NCBI RefSeq assembly: GCF_013368755.1
Contig: NC_049565.1
Location: 1,550,001-1,614,000, forward strand
Source of the DNA: Talaromyces rugulosus
Taxonomy: Eukaryota > Ascomycota > Eurotiomycetes > Eurotiales > Trichocomaceae
Length of the DNA: 64,000 nucleotides
Reading direction: 5' to 3'
The notes beneath the pieces were generated by a model that worked only from the letters and a program-made list of their open reading frames with translations, was not told where the DNA came from and made no database searches. The position numbers and the translations under genes were made by a program. Within the stretch, counting starts at the first letter, position 1. Every line of letters starts with the position of its first letter. Positions 34,168-46,061 of this stretch are shown piece after piece.

Positions 34168-34523
34168 TTAAAAACCCCATTCAAAGCAAGCCGGTGCCTT
34201 TGAGGTAGGCGTCTTACCGCCTTTCTTGTGTCCGGATTGCCCGAAATTTCCAAACGCGCTCAAAAACGGAAGCAGCTTGCGGACTCTCGGCATGATGTTG
34301 CCTCGACGGATGACCATGTAGCCATGGGAGTTGCGAGGGTTGTGTTCTTTTTTGTGGATTGTGGTTGCCTTTTAAAAAAGAGAAGTATCGATAGTTAATA
34401 CATGTATAGATAAAATTATCAGAATGAGAGGAACCTTACATCTTCGGTATTGGTGGTGACGGGTGCAGCCAGAGTTTGGAGGAAGAGTAGGGTGAGAAGA
34501 ACAGCGAACAGAAAGGCCTTCAT
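34168..34523 (-). CDS. Small secreted cationic protein (94 aa)
   Basis: Two exons (34523-34440, 34368-34168) joined in phase 0 over a 71-bp GTAAGG-AAAAG intron. Exon 1 is almost wholly a signal peptide (MKAFLFAVLLTLLFLQTLAA, cleavage likely after AA before PVTT). The mature part of about 75 residues is basic (HKKEH, IRRGN, RVRK, HKKGGK), with an amphipathic-looking core MPRVRKLLPFLSAFG and a single Cys near the end (ACFEWGF). A lone Cys argues against a disulfide-rich defensin type. I do not recognise the family. It could be a signalling, effector-like or membrane-active peptide, but no function can be assigned. Each exon is too short to stand out alone; the intact signal peptide and frame-preserving intron are the support. 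Confidence 0.7.
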
Positions 34524-35351
34524 TTTGATTACTAATTTGGGGTAGAAAACAATAAAAAGTAAATAATACTGTCAATCCTGTTTCTTCAAAGTTGTCTTTT
34601 GCTGAAAACAGAACAGATTGATGCACTTGCAAATCGACAAGACGATAAAAAAAACACGACAGTGAAAAAAAAAAACCCCCTTTCGATAGTACTTCTGCGA
34701 TGGAAAATAGCGCACCTGTTTATAAGATACGTTTATCATATCTATTCCGAGCTATGTTCCCATGGCCCATTGGCTCCCCTGCAAGCCCCTGGCATCAATG
34801 TGGATAATAGTCGCTCCCTTGAATGGGTGAAACGCGGGACTGCATTCTTCGCATGGTGGACGAACCATTCCTCGTTTAGTGATTCTTCTCTTTTTATGTA
34901 GATTAAATGGGAGCAAGAGGCATCAATTGATAATTCTACTAAATAAACCTAAAATTACACCCAAATATGGAATATATTATCAATGTAGATGTAGGTGTAG
35001 ATGGAATAAGCTAGTACCTGTTCAATGGGAAAATGCATTACAGATCATTCAAAACTGAACGACGCGCGACATCACAGCCGTGGTATAAATCAAAAAAATA
35101 AATAAATAAATAAAACCTTCACGCCTGAAACAAAAATGGCTTCACAAAGCTCACTCGACAGTATACCCAATCACGTTGGTTCTGACATGCCCCGTATCTA
35201 CTGGACATTGTGCACAACCCCGTCATCTATGAAACAAAAAATAATAAAATAAAAAGGGGAATAATGCGAATGACAAGAAAAACAGAGTCTTGTAGATCGA
35301 ACGGAATATTTTCGGTTGTTCATAAGTCGTCAACATGCGTCAAGTTGGAGC
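34524..35351. other. Intergenic region
   Basis: Promoter of the small secreted protein gene (to its left) and 3' flank of the Hsp70-like gene. It includes an (AAAT)n-like patch near 35096-35115. No gene seen. Confidence 0.6.
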
Positions 35352-37659
35352 CTACTTGAAACGGGCGGTGCAGCGGCCCATCACGTCGCCTTGGCATACT
35401 AATTCAGCGTTGAATTCGGATCCATCGAGGGTGAGGTAGATGTCAAAGTAAACACGGTAGAAGGTTCCGTTGGGTGTATCCATGCGTTCAAAGTCTTTCT
35501 CTAGGTTTTTACGTGACAAGTCGGATGTGAGAGTGACAACTTCCTTGATTCCTGTTTCTCAAATTAGTGTGGGCAAAGCGGCTGGTAGATAAAATAACTT
35601 ACGAGGGTCTTTGACATATTCGGGGCAGACATCCTCGTCACATGCATACAAGATATCCTCGTACATTAGAGTCGCTCCTGGCGCGACTTGACGGAAGAAG
35701 CTGACCTTGACGGGCTCGCCAATCTTGACTCGTTCACCCTTTTGCACAAAGATCTGCCGGGTGTACTTGCATCGGTCTTTGCCGTCCAAGCTGGGGACGC
35801 GGTATTGTTCTGGGTGGTAACCCTCCTTGAATGGTTGCAGGGTAGCCATGAGGTAGTGTCGACGGGCAATTCGGTGTGTGACCACTCGTTCGGTAATACC
35901 AGCTGTGACTGCACCTTTCACGATTGCGGCGACAGAGTCCATTGGGCGCACCACTTTGGACTGGAATTGCGGGGGAACATGTAATTTGATTTGCTGAAAG
36001 AGATATTCGGATGCACCAAATCCACCGACGACGAGTACGTTCTGAGAACTCGGTTAGTTTGAATGGGGGAAAAAAGCGACGGAAAATGATAATACGCACC
36101 TGTAGTTGCCTGTTCTGGGCCTGGATGGCAATGATCTGGTTACGCACCAGCTCCAAGATTCGGTTGACGACAGGCTCGAAGCACTGCAGAATCTCCTCGT
36201 TGGTGAAGCTCATATAGCCGTCCTCAATGCCGGCGTCTGGATAGTCGGCCTCAATACCAACATCGACGGCCCACTTCTGGCCGTTGTTGCGGAAATCGGC
36301 CTTGATTCGGTTCTCAAAGTCCATGATGCACTTGGCGTATACTCTTCCTGCCGTTCGGGATCCGTCGGGCAGTTTCATCTTTCGAATTTTGGCACGCAAG
36401 ATATTGCTAAAGTTACGGTTGAGGGCGGTTGAACCGCACGAGTCTCCGGAACCAGCCGTGCACTCGGCGACTGTAAAGGGATTCTCCTCTTCGACCTCGT
36501 AGGCGATCAAGTCGACGGTACCACCACCACAGTCGACAATGAGAATGGCATCGCCTACCTTGAGATTCAACAGACCGGATTTGGCGCAAAACATGGCGGC
36601 AGCCTCGGGCTCAGTGATCAAGGTAAGACGGTTGTCGTTCTCGTCGCGCAAATAACCAGCTTGAATGGCGGCCGCACGAGTTGCTGCCTTGGCAGCATCG
36701 TTCCAAATAGCGGGCACGGTCAAATAGTAGCGAATGTTGCGCTCCTCACGATTGAACACTTCACCCAGGGTCTTTTGGAGCTGGGCGCGCATAGCTTGGC
36801 GCACCTTGAAGAGATAATCGGCGGCAACGTCGATCTCAGATTTGCCGGGAGGCAGAGGAGGCAGGTTAATGGGATCGATATAGGTGTTACCAGACAGCAT
36901 CAGCTGTAGCTTGAACCACTCGACTTTTTGAACGCCCAACTTGGGGTAACCGGTGTGGGCGAGGGCATCGGCGATATCAGGCCCCCATCCGACAACCTTC
37001 TGGTATTGATCGTAGTAGAGCACAGTAGGAATCTTCTGCTTTGTATGCGTACCGGCACCAGGCCATTCAGTGATAATGTCTTCGCGGGCCTCGTTGTTGG
37101 TAGCAAAGGCAAACGCGACACCGGAGAAGGTGGTGCCAAAGTCAATACCCACGATCAGCTGGGCCTTGTTTCGGTTGGTGCCGTCGACCTCGGCGGCCGG
37201 GTTGCGCACGCCCTGGGCCGGGCCCAGGCTGGAGGGGATCCCATGCTGATGGAGCGGCTGCGTAGACTGTACTGGGGGTTGCTGAGGCTGATAGCCATAG
37301 CCGGGAGGCGGCGGGCCTCCGACACCGAGCTGCTGCTGCTGGGGGGGCTGGCCGTACGGAGCGCTGGTGTTGATGGGGGGCGGGTGGTGGGCGACTTGCT
37401 GGGCAGTCGGCGGCATGGGACTCGTCGGACGACCAGCGTGCGAATAGCTGGGCGGTCGTCCTGGTGGATTTTGGCCGTTCATGGGAAGACTGGTGGTGGA
37501 CGAGCTCGAGGGCGGCGGTGGACTGGCGGACGCGGTGCTCAACGGCGGGGGGACGTAGGGGGTCCCTGAGGGGCTCGACTGTTGTGAGGGGATGGAAGTG
37601 CTGCTGTCCTTGCTGCGCTTGAACAACTTGAGCCGCGAAGTCATTGAGGATGAAGACAT
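35352..37659 (-). CDS. Hsp70-superfamily ATPase, HSPA12-like, with proline-rich N-terminus
   Basis: Three exons (37659-36100, 36041-35603, 35551-35352) encode 732 aa. Residues 1 to about 165 are a disordered Pro/Ser/Gln-rich segment (PPQQQQ, GYGYQPQQPP). The actin/Hsp70 ATPase fold follows: phosphate-1 loop IVGIDFGTTFSGVAF (about 169-183), phosphate-2 ILIVDCGGGTVDLIAYE, and the adenosine motif NVLVVGGFGASEYL at the start of exon 2. The C-terminal part lacks a canonical Hsp70 peptide-binding domain, as in HSPA12-type proteins. It is probably cytosolic. Its client or role is unknown, and no ER signal or EEVD-type tail is present. The start is the first ATG after the upstream stop-free stretch, which offers only a TTG. 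Family confident. Confidence 0.93.
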
Positions 37660-39362
37660 AGGGCAAGACAAAGACGAGAGGAAGAGAAGAAGAAGGTGGT
37701 GGTGGAGGTGGAGGAGAAGCGAAGAGGGAAGTAACGACGGCTTCCGCGGGGGGCACGAGAGACTAGGCTTGTTCCTTCCTGCTGTGGGAGCGAGCGACAA
37801 GACAAGGCAGACTCAGCACTGACAACGCCAAAACACAACAGGGCAGCTTTGAAGGGACGACGACTCGATTAGAGGAACAGGAATTCACGCGAGTCTGCCG
37901 GTGTCAGAATCTTTTTTTTTTGTGCAGGCTGGCCTGGGCTGGTGGGTGGATAAGCACAAGGCTCGGGGCTGAGTGCCAAGGTCGTATCGACACGGTAGTT
38001 TTGGGGAGACGACTCGATCAGCAGTGAGCTTGCGGCGGGGCCATGGACCAGACCTGTTTCCAGCAAGACGCAGAAAGAGCAGGAGAACAAACGAGGTGGA
38101 AAATTATCAATGCTGACAGTTGCGCCAAGAATCGCGTTGTTTGATGCGAAGAGGGAGAAGAGGAAGCGAAGTTGAGGGAGGCTGGTGGTGCATGTGGGTG
38201 GAGGTAGGCAGCATCGCTCGCTAGATTACCAAGAATTAATCATTCGTTAGGGGTCGCACGACAGCCGGGAGAAGTCTCGAGTGTTTATAACGTTGATCCG
38301 GGTCTGGCTGCGTGAGGCTGAGCGACGGCCCAAAGAGCGAGAGCCACTGACGCCAGAACTGGCCATTATTACTGACTACCATTGGTCTATTACATCGCCG
38401 CACTCCTCTACGATATAGTACGCAATCATAATTAACACCATCCAATTGCTATATGCAATACCGTTCCCTGCAGAGAGCATCAATTGATCTGTCAGCCTTG
38501 CGGCCTGACGGAGACCGCTCCGAGGCCGGACGTCGGACGAACCCAGCAGGCATCGCGCAAAATGTAAATATAGCAATCGTCCAGCGGTGTTTGAGACGAG
38601 CTACTATCTGAGGCATGAGAGCTGTCTGTCTCAACTAGGAGAGCTAATAATAATCACCCATTTGCAACAATAGAAACAAGTTCTATTTATAGGAGCGGGC
38701 AAGGGAAAGGTCCCCCGCAGCCCCGCTATTATCGGCCGGACAGCGCGCTCATTGGCCGACTGACTGACTCTATTATTATTCTCTCGCATCTAATCCTCGT
38801 CGACCACGCTTCTCGCTCGGAGATTTGATTCACTAGACCACGCGAAATACGTTGCTAATAGCTACTACTAGTTCCAACGTACCAGGCGAACCGTGCTGTA
38901 CCCCACAATGCCTGTTCCTCTCGGTGGCTGGTGGCTGGAGGATCCATCTGTACGCCCTGAAAGTCTGAAACGCCCGTTTTCTCCAGGCCGAACCGCCCGT
39001 CTGGGCCAGGGTCTGTGGCTGCAGGATTATTATTATTATGTCAAATATGCTAAAAATTCCTTGCTTGGCAGGCTATATCTGTGCTGCCTGCGCGTGTTTG
39101 GAACTTCAGGCTAACGGTTCCGCATAGCGATTTCAAATGCGCTGCCCTTTTGAAAAAGAAAAGTGTATTCAAGAGATCCATATATAAGGCCGCCAGCATT
39201 GATGGGGGTTTCATTTCAAATAGCTCTCTAGTAGTAATTGATATTTTGCTAATGCAATGCAGACCATATGCACTTCACTCATCCTGGCCTACCTCACTTC
39301 TCTTAGTTAATTCCAAGTAAACACCTATGCGCAACAAATCTCAGTAGGGAACTCTCGCAGAA
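37660..39362. other. Intergenic region, promoter of Hsp70-like gene
   Basis: No gene supported. A plus-strand 73-codon frame at 38893 is low-complexity (YYYY) and unlike any known family. Several CCAAT/ATTGG boxes occur near 38750. Confidence 0.6.
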
Positions 39363-41206
39363 CTATAATAGTTCGAAAGACGCTTGCTTACCTGCTACTT
39401 TCCACCTACCGTCCAAGAACCGCAACATGTCTTCGCTCACCATCTTCGCAGATGCGAGTTGCTGATTATTCGTCTCTTGTGAAATCCATAAAATACTTTG
39501 AGCACAGGTATAAACACATTCCAGCATCAAGGGTGAGGCTGTTTTTAGTGTCTCTGGAGTAAGTAGTCCCCGGACCTCTTGGATTAGAGTCGTGACTTGG
39601 CCGCAGATATCGTTCATTATATGAAGAGACCTCTCTAAGCATTGACGGACACGAGGCGCGGTCTGAGCATCGTATTGTGTTTCCTCATAGAACAATTCGC
39701 ACGAATAGCTATCAGAGAGCTTGAAAAGTGCACTAGAACTTGTCAACATTAAGTAATGTTATCAATCAACGAGACGCTCACCTATAGCATATTGTCCTTG
39801 CAATAACTGCGTCTAGCCCTGTCAACGGACCCTGGTTCTGTAGGAGTTCCAAAAGCGAATAGTTTGCCTGACAGAGCGTCTCGAAGCCATCCAGCATGAA
39901 GTTTATTTCCAGTGATGAATCACCACAGTGTCTTATCACACGGCCAAGTAGATTGGATGCCTGAGCTAGCCGTGCAAATGAGGAGATTTCTTTGGTTATG
40001 GTTTTTGATGACAACGACACGCGCTCGGGGGGTACCATTTCCTGACGGTCATTTGTTAACTATATTTAAAAATGATATACGCATGTTGTTCCCAGACTTA
40101 CACCACTATTCCAAGCGTCATCATCCACCGGCAGAAACGTGTCCCTGCCAGGGTCGTCGGTGCATAATGGGCGATAACCACCCCCAATAGCCACGTATCT
40201 GAGGAAAAAAGTAGTGTTAGCAAACACTTGCAAAATGAAAGGAGAACAACCAGTGCTTCCTCACCTGTCAAGAATCATGATTGTCCACCACACCCGCTGT
40301 CTCTCCTCCCAATCACCCCAGAATCGTGGTTTACCATATAGCTGAGGGGCAAATTTATTGTGTAGCCCAAGGGCAACCCCTTGCCTTGCACAGTAGCTAA
40401 TTGTCATAAATGCAGCTGGAAAAATACCATGCCCAATTTCGTAGAGCAAAAGAAGAACACCAGCCTGAACTGTACTTAAAGTAAGGAGGCCTTCCAACTC
40501 AAGTCTCTTGCTAAATTCTTTTGCAAGGTTATAGAGATCCAAGGAATGCGGACCATATCTGTCCGGAACCTCTTGAATCAATCTCATGCACAGCAAAAGT
40601 AGGGCGATGTCTGTTTTTGGGCAACTCTGTGGCACCTGAGTAAGCCGGCTCACTCTAATTTTACTAACAAACGGCAGCCAGACATGTATACTCTGGAAAT
40701 AGCCCGTCTTGATACTATCGATATCGGCCTGGTCGCCAAGAGCTGCACAGATATCGTCCGGGGCAAGAATCTGTGCAGGTCTGTCGGGGAATTTCAGGGA
40801 GGACCAAACCTCTGAATCAAGATAAAAAGCCTGTATCGACAAGTTTGAATCGACCGGCCCGCTTGTAGAAGACACGGATGGCATCTGAACCGGAAATTGC
40901 CGGACATGTTCTTCGAGTTCCTGGACGCGGCGCTGTAGGGCACTGATCTCGCTCTCGGGGGTCACCTGTGGAGGGCTTGAGTAGTCGCATACTCGGCCGG
41001 TCCTGGTTGTGTATGTATGTGTTAGCTAGTTACGTGTATCATCTGAATTATGTACAATTTGCAGTGCGACGGGAATGGCTGATAACGAGGCAGAGAATGA
41101 CCAACTTCAGACACGAGCCGCAGCTCGGAACACGCTTATCGCAGCGTCTTTTGTTTTTCTTGCATGGAGCGCAAGCATATAAAACCGGATCAGCATCGGA
41201 CTCCAT
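39363..41206 (-). CDS. Zn2Cys6 transcription factor divergent from an SDR gene
   Basis: Five exons (41206-41106, 41002-40265, 40198-40102, 40041-39782, 39732-39363) encode 521 aa. The cluster has Cys at 12, 15, 22, 29, 32 and 39 (ACAPCKKNKRRCDKRVPSC, then GSCLK joined by splicing to TGRVCDY). The rebuilt CX2CX6CX6CX2CX6C spacing confirms intron 1 despite a weak GTTGGT donor. A short coiled coil (SEISALQRRVQELEEHVRQF) follows. The fungal TF homology domain then contains GDWEERQRVWWTIMILDRYVAIG, whose last part spans intron 2. It is likely a pathway-specific nuclear regulator. The promoter shared with the SDR at 41641 holds four GCGGCCGC palindromes, so autoregulation together with control of the SDR is plausible. 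Confidence 0.92.
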
Positions 41207-41640
41207 CGTGGGCGATTCTGGTTGACAAAATTGGTTTTCCTGGGAAGGGTCTGAGTGAGCGGCCGCAGAGCGGAGGCTGAGGAAAACCAAGTGCGGCCGC
41301 AAATCATAAATGCTGTATATATACCGGAGTTAAGCCGCCGGAAAATCCGACGACAAATGTGACTTCTTTAGAACGTAAAAGTCCGGGGCTTGTTTCTGAT
41401 TCGCCACACTTACTTTTAATGTTAAAGCAGTCAGTTACTAATTGTTGTCATTGAGTGAGAAGCGGAGGAGAGCGGCCGCTTCTTTGGCAGATGAGTAGTA
41501 GGTGCGGCCGCAGTCATGGTGGGTATAAACTATAAAGTCTCCTCTACTTTCGACTCAGATTGAATTTGTACAGCTCAAATCTTCCAAGAAAAAAAAAAAA
41601 CATCCTCAAAAGTTTAATACTCTCACATTGATAAATCGCC
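41207..41640. promoter_or_regulatory. Divergent TF/SDR promoter with four GCGGCCGC palindromes
   Basis: Perfect 8-bp palindromes lie at 41259-41266, 41293-41300, 41472-41479 and 41504-41511, arranged as two pairs (starts 34 and 32 bp apart). One pair is 53-94 bp from the regulator ATG and the other 130-169 bp from the SDR ATG. TATAAAC/TATAAAG boxes at 41524-41537 serve the SDR side. CGGCCG is a fused everted CGG site of the kind zinc-cluster dimers bind. Confidence 0.75.
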
Positions 41641-42465
41641 ATGTCGAAAGTGTGGTTTGTCACTGGCTCTTCCCGCGGTCTCGGTCTCTCCATCGTCAAA
41701 GCCGCCCTTGACTCCGGTGCCTCTGTTATTGCTACTGCCAGAAAGCCAGAACAACTTAACGGCCTCGTCGAAAAGTATGGCCATGACAGGATTCTTCCAA
41801 TCGCACTAGATGTCTCCAATAACGATCAGGTCATCCAAGCCGTCCAGGCCGGACATGCGAAATTCGGCCGAATCGACATCGTCGTTAACAACGCTGGCTA
41901 CGCAAACACTGCCTCAGTGGAAGACATCACCATTGAAGATTTCCGAGCCCAGATCGATACAAACCTGTTAGGAGTCGTTTACGTCTCCAAAGCTGTCCTG
42001 CCGATTCTTCGCCAGCAAAGATCCGGTCATATTTTCCAAGTTTCTTCTGTAGGTGGCAGGGTCGGTGTCCCTGGTCTCTCAGCTTACCAGAGCGCAAAGT
42101 GGGCGTTGGGCGGGTTTTCCACTGTACTCTCGCAGGAGGTAGCCCCGTTCGGTATCAAGGTTACTGTCCTTGAACCTGGTGGCATTCGAACGGACTGGGC
42201 TGGGTCGTCCATGGGCGTCCCGCCTGTGAGTGAGCCTTACCAGTCCACAGTGGGAGCCGTTGTCGAGAACCATCGGAAACGTTCTGGGTCTGAGCCCTCC
42301 CTTCCAGAGAAGATTGCAGATATAGTTATAAAACTCACAGACGAGGCCGAGCCGCCTTTGCGTTTGTTGATTGGGCCAGATGCAGTGGATTATGCTGGGA
42401 GAGCAGCCGAGGCTCTCGCTGCATCTGATACACAGTGGCGGGCACTGAGCGTTACTTCAACATAG
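41641..42465 (+). CDS. Short-chain dehydrogenase/reductase (SDR), single exon
   Basis: Intron-free 274-aa classical SDR. The cofactor loop VTGSSRGLGLSI (about residues 7-18), ATARKP after beta2 (Arg/Lys favouring NADP), LDVSNN, VNNAGYAN, catalytic Ser in QVSSVGGRVG, and YQSAK give the full active site. EPGGIRTDWAGSS continues the substrate loop. It resembles fungal oxidoreductases annotated as versicolorin/retinol-type SDRs, but the substrate cannot be told. The ATG at 41641 follows TATA boxes by about 110 bp. The gene is transcribed divergently from the Zn2Cys6 regulator, and the shared palindromes suggest it is a direct target. Confidence 0.94.
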   Translation: MSKVWFVTGSSRGLGLSIVKAALDSGASVIATARKPEQLNGLVEKYGHDRILPIALDVSNNDQVIQAVQAGHAKFGRIDIVVNNAGYANTASVEDITIEDFRAQIDTNLLGVVYVSKAVLPILRQQRSGHIFQVSSVGGRVGVPGLSAYQSAKWALGGFSTVLSQEVAPFGIKVTVLEPGGIRTDWAGSSMGVPPVSEPYQSTVGAVVENHRKRSGSEPSLPEKIADIVIKLTDEAEPPLRLLIGPDAVDYAGRAAEALAASDTQWRALSVTST

Positions 42466-45400
42466 AACTTGGGGGCAGATTGACGACCACACTCTTATCA
42501 ACTCTTATAAAATCCTTGGAGAAAAACATGTCGAAAAGCGTTCTTTCACAATAATAAGATTATTCATGTGTGACTTATGAAAATTAGAGACAACAAGCCA
42601 AGTTCTCTTTCTGAAACTAGTGTCTATTACGTACTATATTTAATGTTGCGTGCATAGATAGCCATTACCATTATCTAATAGAATATTCCGCATGCTAACT
42701 TGGTAGTAACATCCCCATTAAATATCTCAGCCAAAGGGAAACCACATATGGCTGCCCATAGGGTTCAACCCGTCACATGACCAATTGGAAAAAATCCCCC
42801 GTCCAAACTGTACTCCAACCTCCTGGAAGCACCTGACGTCTTCCAAGTATATTTACGTGATCGTTATTAAGCTGTACCACTATCATTTAGCATGTTACTC
42901 CAACTGCCGTTGGTATGATCCGAGACCTGAGCACTCCTCAACTTGCCAATCGGTACCAACAAGCGAGTCATCAGAGACATAGTGGAACATCTTGGCGCAT
43001 ATTAATAAAGTTATAACGTTGGTGTGTGTGTGTGTGTGTGTGTTGAATGCCAGACGGTTTAGTCATAGTCATTGCCATCTCAGCAGACCCTCGGACAAAG
43101 GACAACGGCTCGGTATCACAAATACCCCTAATGTGCTGATCAACGAAGCTGGCCTTATCTGTATCCTGTTAGTATCTTGTCTTTTGAACGCAACACTTTG
43201 GGAATAATTCGACATATTCGGGATTCAGGCGTGCTTCGGGATCCGAGAATCAGCCGTATGTGTCCACTCTCACACATACCGCCATTATTCTTACACAGAC
43301 GGCGATTCGGCCTTCGGATGTAAACCTTATCTTTCTCTAATGCAAGCCGTTTTCATATTCTTCATAGATATCCACCGTGGGAAACGCGGCTACTCGAAAT
43401 TATCGAGGCTTTGATATGGTGTTAGCACAGAACAATACCCTCTTTTATCAAACGAAAAGGCGGCTTTTGTGTGGCAAGAGAGGACTTCAAAGCGAATAGA
43501 AAACAAGCCATAGACTTGCAACCCATAATATTATCGTGACCCACAGGGCGATGACTCTGATAAATTGATTAGGACGCCAGTTTTGTCTTGATTCGGCCTA
43601 ATCAGTTCCGGCCGTCGCTCCTCTTTTCGTCTTTTTGTGCAGCAAACAGCTCAATACTACTTCAGAAAAAAAAAATCAAACCGTGACACCTTTGAAAAAG
43701 GAGGGAAAATGCAGTTGTTTCTATGAGGCATTTTTAAAATGACAGTCGCCAAAGAGTTAGTAATGAATTTAGAACGATTGGCGGGGATCTAGATCAGTCG
43801 ATAGTCGCTCATTGATTGGATCAACAAGCTCGAGTCGAGGGCGGATCCCCCCATAAGGCCGGACTTACAGGTCAACAAATAGCAGGATTGTCCATCAGTT
43901 GTTTGTATAGTGGAGAGCGGGGGGCATTGGCTGCGGAGAAAAACAAGCCCGCGTGTTACGTTGTCAAATATTAATGCTAAACCCATAGCTATAGTTCTGC
44001 GCTTTGCATAAATATGTCATTCGCTTTTTTTACCCTCTCTAGACCTTGAAGTGGCGGTGATGGCCCGTGCGTCTAGAGAGGCTTGAATACGATGGTAGTT
44101 GTGAGTACATAAGCAGAGGGAGCACGAGACCGTCTAGTATGGTTGGTTTCGAAATCTTGGAATAGGATCGCAAGCCGTTTCCACAGAGGGCCCTATGTGG
44201 TCCTAGTAGAGTTGGACCACGTAAAAGACGTAGAAATTGGCGTCTGCCTAGCAGCAGAAAGGCTGACCTGACCATCATGCAAAGATCTCAAATACTACGT
44301 ACGTAGATGCAATCGCTTCATCACAAAGCCAAGAAAATTGGCAATACAAACTCGGCTCCCGGAACGCATGATGACAGCTGAAATACAACCGAGCGCCCTC
44401 TCCTGACATAAGACAAGATGCACGAATAGGGTTGATAGCAATTCTCGCTCAGACAGAGGGGTCCAAGTTGTGGCTTCTGCGAATGACGAGTCGACGACAT
44501 TTGTCGGCTGAATCGACGTCTTGTGGCTATGCTGAATCTTTCCTGCGTACGATCATGACTCAATATTGGTCAGTGCCTTAACGTGACCCTGTGCTCCCGA
44601 AACGACAAGTCGCAGACAGGCTGCCCCTTTGCCAATAAAAAAAGAAAACATGATCGACGTCATCTCTCTCATAGTTTGAACTTTTCGATTGGCTGGCGGA
44701 TAAAACATTATTGTTAGAGTGCCGGAGATCTTTTACGAGGCTCCTGATTGCTAAATTTTCCCGGTTTGTGATGATGTATGGTCAATGCGAATTCCAGGCG
44801 GCAAGCGCGCTTTGCGCGGGAAACCACAAAATACCCCGTGCTAGACAAGTATGGGAGGTTTGTCCAAACGTCGGCTCGGGGCGGCAGACCCTGATCCGGA
44901 TGGAGCTGAAAAAGAAGCCTGGTACGTACGGGGAATAAAGAAAACACGCTGGACAAGTTATGCCGGACTTGTGACTGGTCGACGTTTGTTGAGGGGGTCA
45001 GTAGGCTGCAATCTAGCGAGGCCTAAGTGTGGGGAGTTACATAGACCCGCTCTGCTGGGATGGGTAAAAGGCGGAGATGGTGCTAAAATCATAGTGACCA
45101 TCCAGGCGATCCGCAGCCGGAAATACGGAGGAGGCCGACAAAGCATTGAAAGAAATTGTAGCGTAGCCAGTCGGTACCTGCAACCTGCATCGATGCACCG
45201 AGTCTCGTGCTTCCTGTCGCGGCAATTGCTGACTGGAAGGCTGATGTTTGTGGCACAACCGTTTTGCCTATATGCTGGGCTGGTGGATCGACACACAAAA
45301 AGGCTGGCCAGTGCCCAGTGAGCCGCTGCAGATGCGATGCACGGACATCATCACGCGCAAGCACAGAAAAAAAATAAGTCCCCGGTTCGTCCATACTAGC

Positions 45401-46061
45401 ACGCCGTAATGATGCTGGTTTACGTTGTGCGTGGTATCTAGACTGTGCCCACTGCCCACTGCCCGCAACCTTAGCCCACAGTGTGAAAATCCACTTGAGT
45501 GATCCTGACCTAAGATGTGCAAGATACTGTCATAAATTGCTACGCTAGTAGCCCTGGGCCGACCACCGAAGCCAATGATCGTCGTTTCTCCCAGCTCCAC
45601 TGGCTTTCGAAGAAGGGCCAGCCTGAAGCCATAGCGCCCTTCCTTGGAATTTTTCTAGTCCTGGCGCTTGAAGTAAAAAGGATGATTGTGACGGGGCTAG
45701 GTTGCCCTGCCAGACCAAAGACCGATCGATCATGTGGCGGTTTGTACATTCTGTGGGGAAATTGGGCCAGGTACAGCCAGGCGATGACTGTGATATACTA
45801 GCAATCCTGAGAACAAGGCACGTGTGACAGCGCAAAAATGTTATAAAATGCGAGGTCAAGGACCTGCACGCAGAAATCTCGGCCTGACGTTTCTTTTCCC
45901 GTTTAGAGTTTCCTTGCTGTTCATCCTTGTCTCTTTTCTTTTCTTTTCTTTTCTTTTTTCTTTCCAACTGTAATTGCTTCTTCGGAAAAGCCTAAACCTA
46001 TTGGCGATCACAACATAAACACCTCCCCCCCTCGTCGATTACCTCGTCTATTCCCTCAAGC
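42466..46061. other. Large gene-poor region (about 3.6 kb)
   Basis: No family is recognisable on either strand. The left part is AT-rich with a (GT)11 microsatellite at 43022-43043. The right part (about 44.7-45.8 kb) is more GC-rich and has overlapping open frames up to 156 codons, none with recognisable domains. A TTTTC tandem tract at about 45934-45962 sits just upstream of the DUF3445 gene and is probably its promoter. Confidence 0.6.
43022..43043 (+). repeat. (GT)11 microsatellite
   Basis: Eleven uninterrupted GT dinucleotides, potentially Z-DNA forming. Confidence 0.95.

Noticed and set aside
36928..37756. Long frames on both strands over the Hsp70-like N-terminus
   Set aside because: They are shadows of the Pro/Gln-rich coding segment, with low complexity and no start context.
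41259..41511. GCGGCCGC sites as cloning-linker or assembly artefacts (NotI sites)
   Set aside because: Flanks differ at each site, no vector sequence is adjacent, and the sites sit symmetrically in a natural divergent promoter.
44851..45321. 156-codon plus-strand frame in the gene-poor block
   Set aside because: No recognisable motif, several overlapping frames of similar size on the other strand, and no splice partner found.
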